A DNA stretch of 22,387 nt, from contig DEZK01000024.1 in the NCBI GenBank assembly GCA_002365175.1, positions 1-22,387 on the forward strand, in the 5' to 3' direction. The position numbers and the translations under genes were made by a program. Under the pieces are notes generated by a model. That model worked only from the letters and a program-made list of their open reading frames with translations. It had not been told where the DNA came from and ran no database searches. Positions 21,795-22,387 of the stretch are shown here, piece after piece. Each line of letters starts with the position of its first letter. The stretch's first letter is position 1. The stretch comes from Raskinella chloraquaticus (SeqCode) (GTDB lineage Bacteria; Pseudomonadota; Alphaproteobacteria; Rhizobiales; UBA4765).

Positions 21795-22387
21795 TGCTGC
21801 CGGTTCTGCGGGCCTCGGCCGACGGCGAAGTGCGTATCGGCGATGTCGTTGAAAAGCTGGCCGCGGAATTTGCCCTTTCAGAGGACGAACGGGCGCACCT
21901 GCTGCCGTCTGGCCGCCAGACGACTTTCGCCAACCGGGTCCACTGGTCGAAAAGCTATCTCGGAAAAGCCGGTCTGATCGTGCTGAGCGGCAGAGGCCGG
22001 TTCACGATCACTGATCGCGGTCGGGAGGTGCTCGCCTCGCCGCCGAAGCGGATCGATATCAAGTTCCTTCAGCGCTTCCCGGAGTTCGCTGCGTTTCGCA
22101 GTGACGGAGGAAGCGACGCTGACGAAAGCGAAGCCGTCGCCCCGGTCAAGGGAAAGCTCGTCGACGAGCCGACACTAACCCCGGACGAGACCATCCGCGT
22201 CGCGTACCGACGGCTGGAAGCGGCCCTTGCCGAAGATCTCCTGTCGCGGGTTCGGCAGGGAACGCCCGCGTTTTTCGAGCGTGTCATCGTGCAGTTGCTC
22301 CTCGCGATGGGTTATGGCGGCTCGGCTGGCGCGCTGGATCGCGCCCTGACCGGCGGCAGCGGTGATGGCGGAATCGATGGCGTCATC
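21767..22387 (+). CDS. mrr: Mrr-family type IV restriction endonuclease, 5' part
   Basis: An uninterrupted 207-codon frame runs off the window end. The first part (about 1-90) is the Mrr N-terminal winged-helix domain: AIPDFQTLMLPVLRA (2-16), LLPSGRQTTFANRVHWSKSY (46-65), KAGL and FTITDRGREVL. After a charged linker and TPDETIRVAYRRLE comes the start of the PD-(D/E)xK nuclease domain: FFERVIVQLLLAMGYGG and GGSGDGGIDGVI at the window edge, where the Asp in GIDG is a catalytic metal ligand; the QAK part lies outside. Family members cut modified DNA. The family's N-terminal MxIPxF pattern falls on CTG 21767, which has GGGAGA 6 nt upstream; the first ATG (21794) would remove nine conserved residues. 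So either CTG is the start or the ATG was mutated. Confidence 0.85.
   Translation, partial: MAIPDFQTLMLPVLRASADGEVRIGDVVEKLAAEFALSEDERAHLLPSGRQTTFANRVHWSKSYLGKAGLIVLSGRGRFTITDRGREVLASPPKRIDIKFLQRFPEFAAFRSDGGSDADESEAVAPVKGKLVDEPTLTPDETIRVAYRRLEAALAEDLLSRVRQGTPAFFERVIVQLLLAMGYGGSAGALDRALTGGSGDGGIDGVI

Overview
The window reads as chromosome of an alphaproteobacterium, most likely in the Hyphomicrobiales. This is inferred from the moderately high GC, the codon style, and three families of substrate-binding-protein-dependent importers packed beside acyl-CoA enzymes and short-chain dehydrogenases. No rRNA, tRNA, CRISPR array or complete insertion sequence was seen. Genes fill nearly all of bases 351-20721. 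The right end (20722-22387) has a different character: a regulatory-looking gap, a truncated gene, a decayed stretch, and the start of a restriction gene.

Left part (1-9051). Bases 1-350 hold no gene. A two-gene minus-strand unit follows: a tartrate/D-malate-type decarboxylating dehydrogenase and a crotonase-family protein, overlapping by 4 bp. Then come, on the plus strand, a DsbA-fold HCCA-isomerase-like protein, a c-di-GMP protein with EAL, CBS-like and GGDEF parts, a complete NitT/TauT-type ABC importer (binding protein, permease, ATPase), and a DoxX-like membrane protein with a histidine-rich tail.

Centre (9075-17515). Two units diverge from a 219-bp gap at 12812-13030. To the left run a TRAP binding protein, a fused DctQM permease and a short-chain dehydrogenase. 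To the right run four genes with overlapping ends: an SCP2-type thiolase, an AMP-forming acyl-CoA synthetase, a two-repeat PPC/DUF296 protein and a second short-chain dehydrogenase. I infer a module that imports an organic acid, activates it to a CoA thioester, oxidises a hydroxyl group and cleaves the chain thiolytically. The substrate is unknown.

Right part (17568-22387). A tripartite tricarboxylate transporter operon (tctC-tctB-tctA, minus strand) ends at a hairpin terminator and has a credible promoter at 20790-20817. Beyond it are two 17-bp repeats exactly 21 bp apart, a 20-bp near-palindrome, a phzF gene cut to its first third, a short decayed region, and the 5' part of an Mrr-type restriction endonuclease gene that leaves the window and seems to start at CTG. 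This looks like the edge of a defence or genomic island. No conventional DNA-binding transcription factor is encoded in the window.
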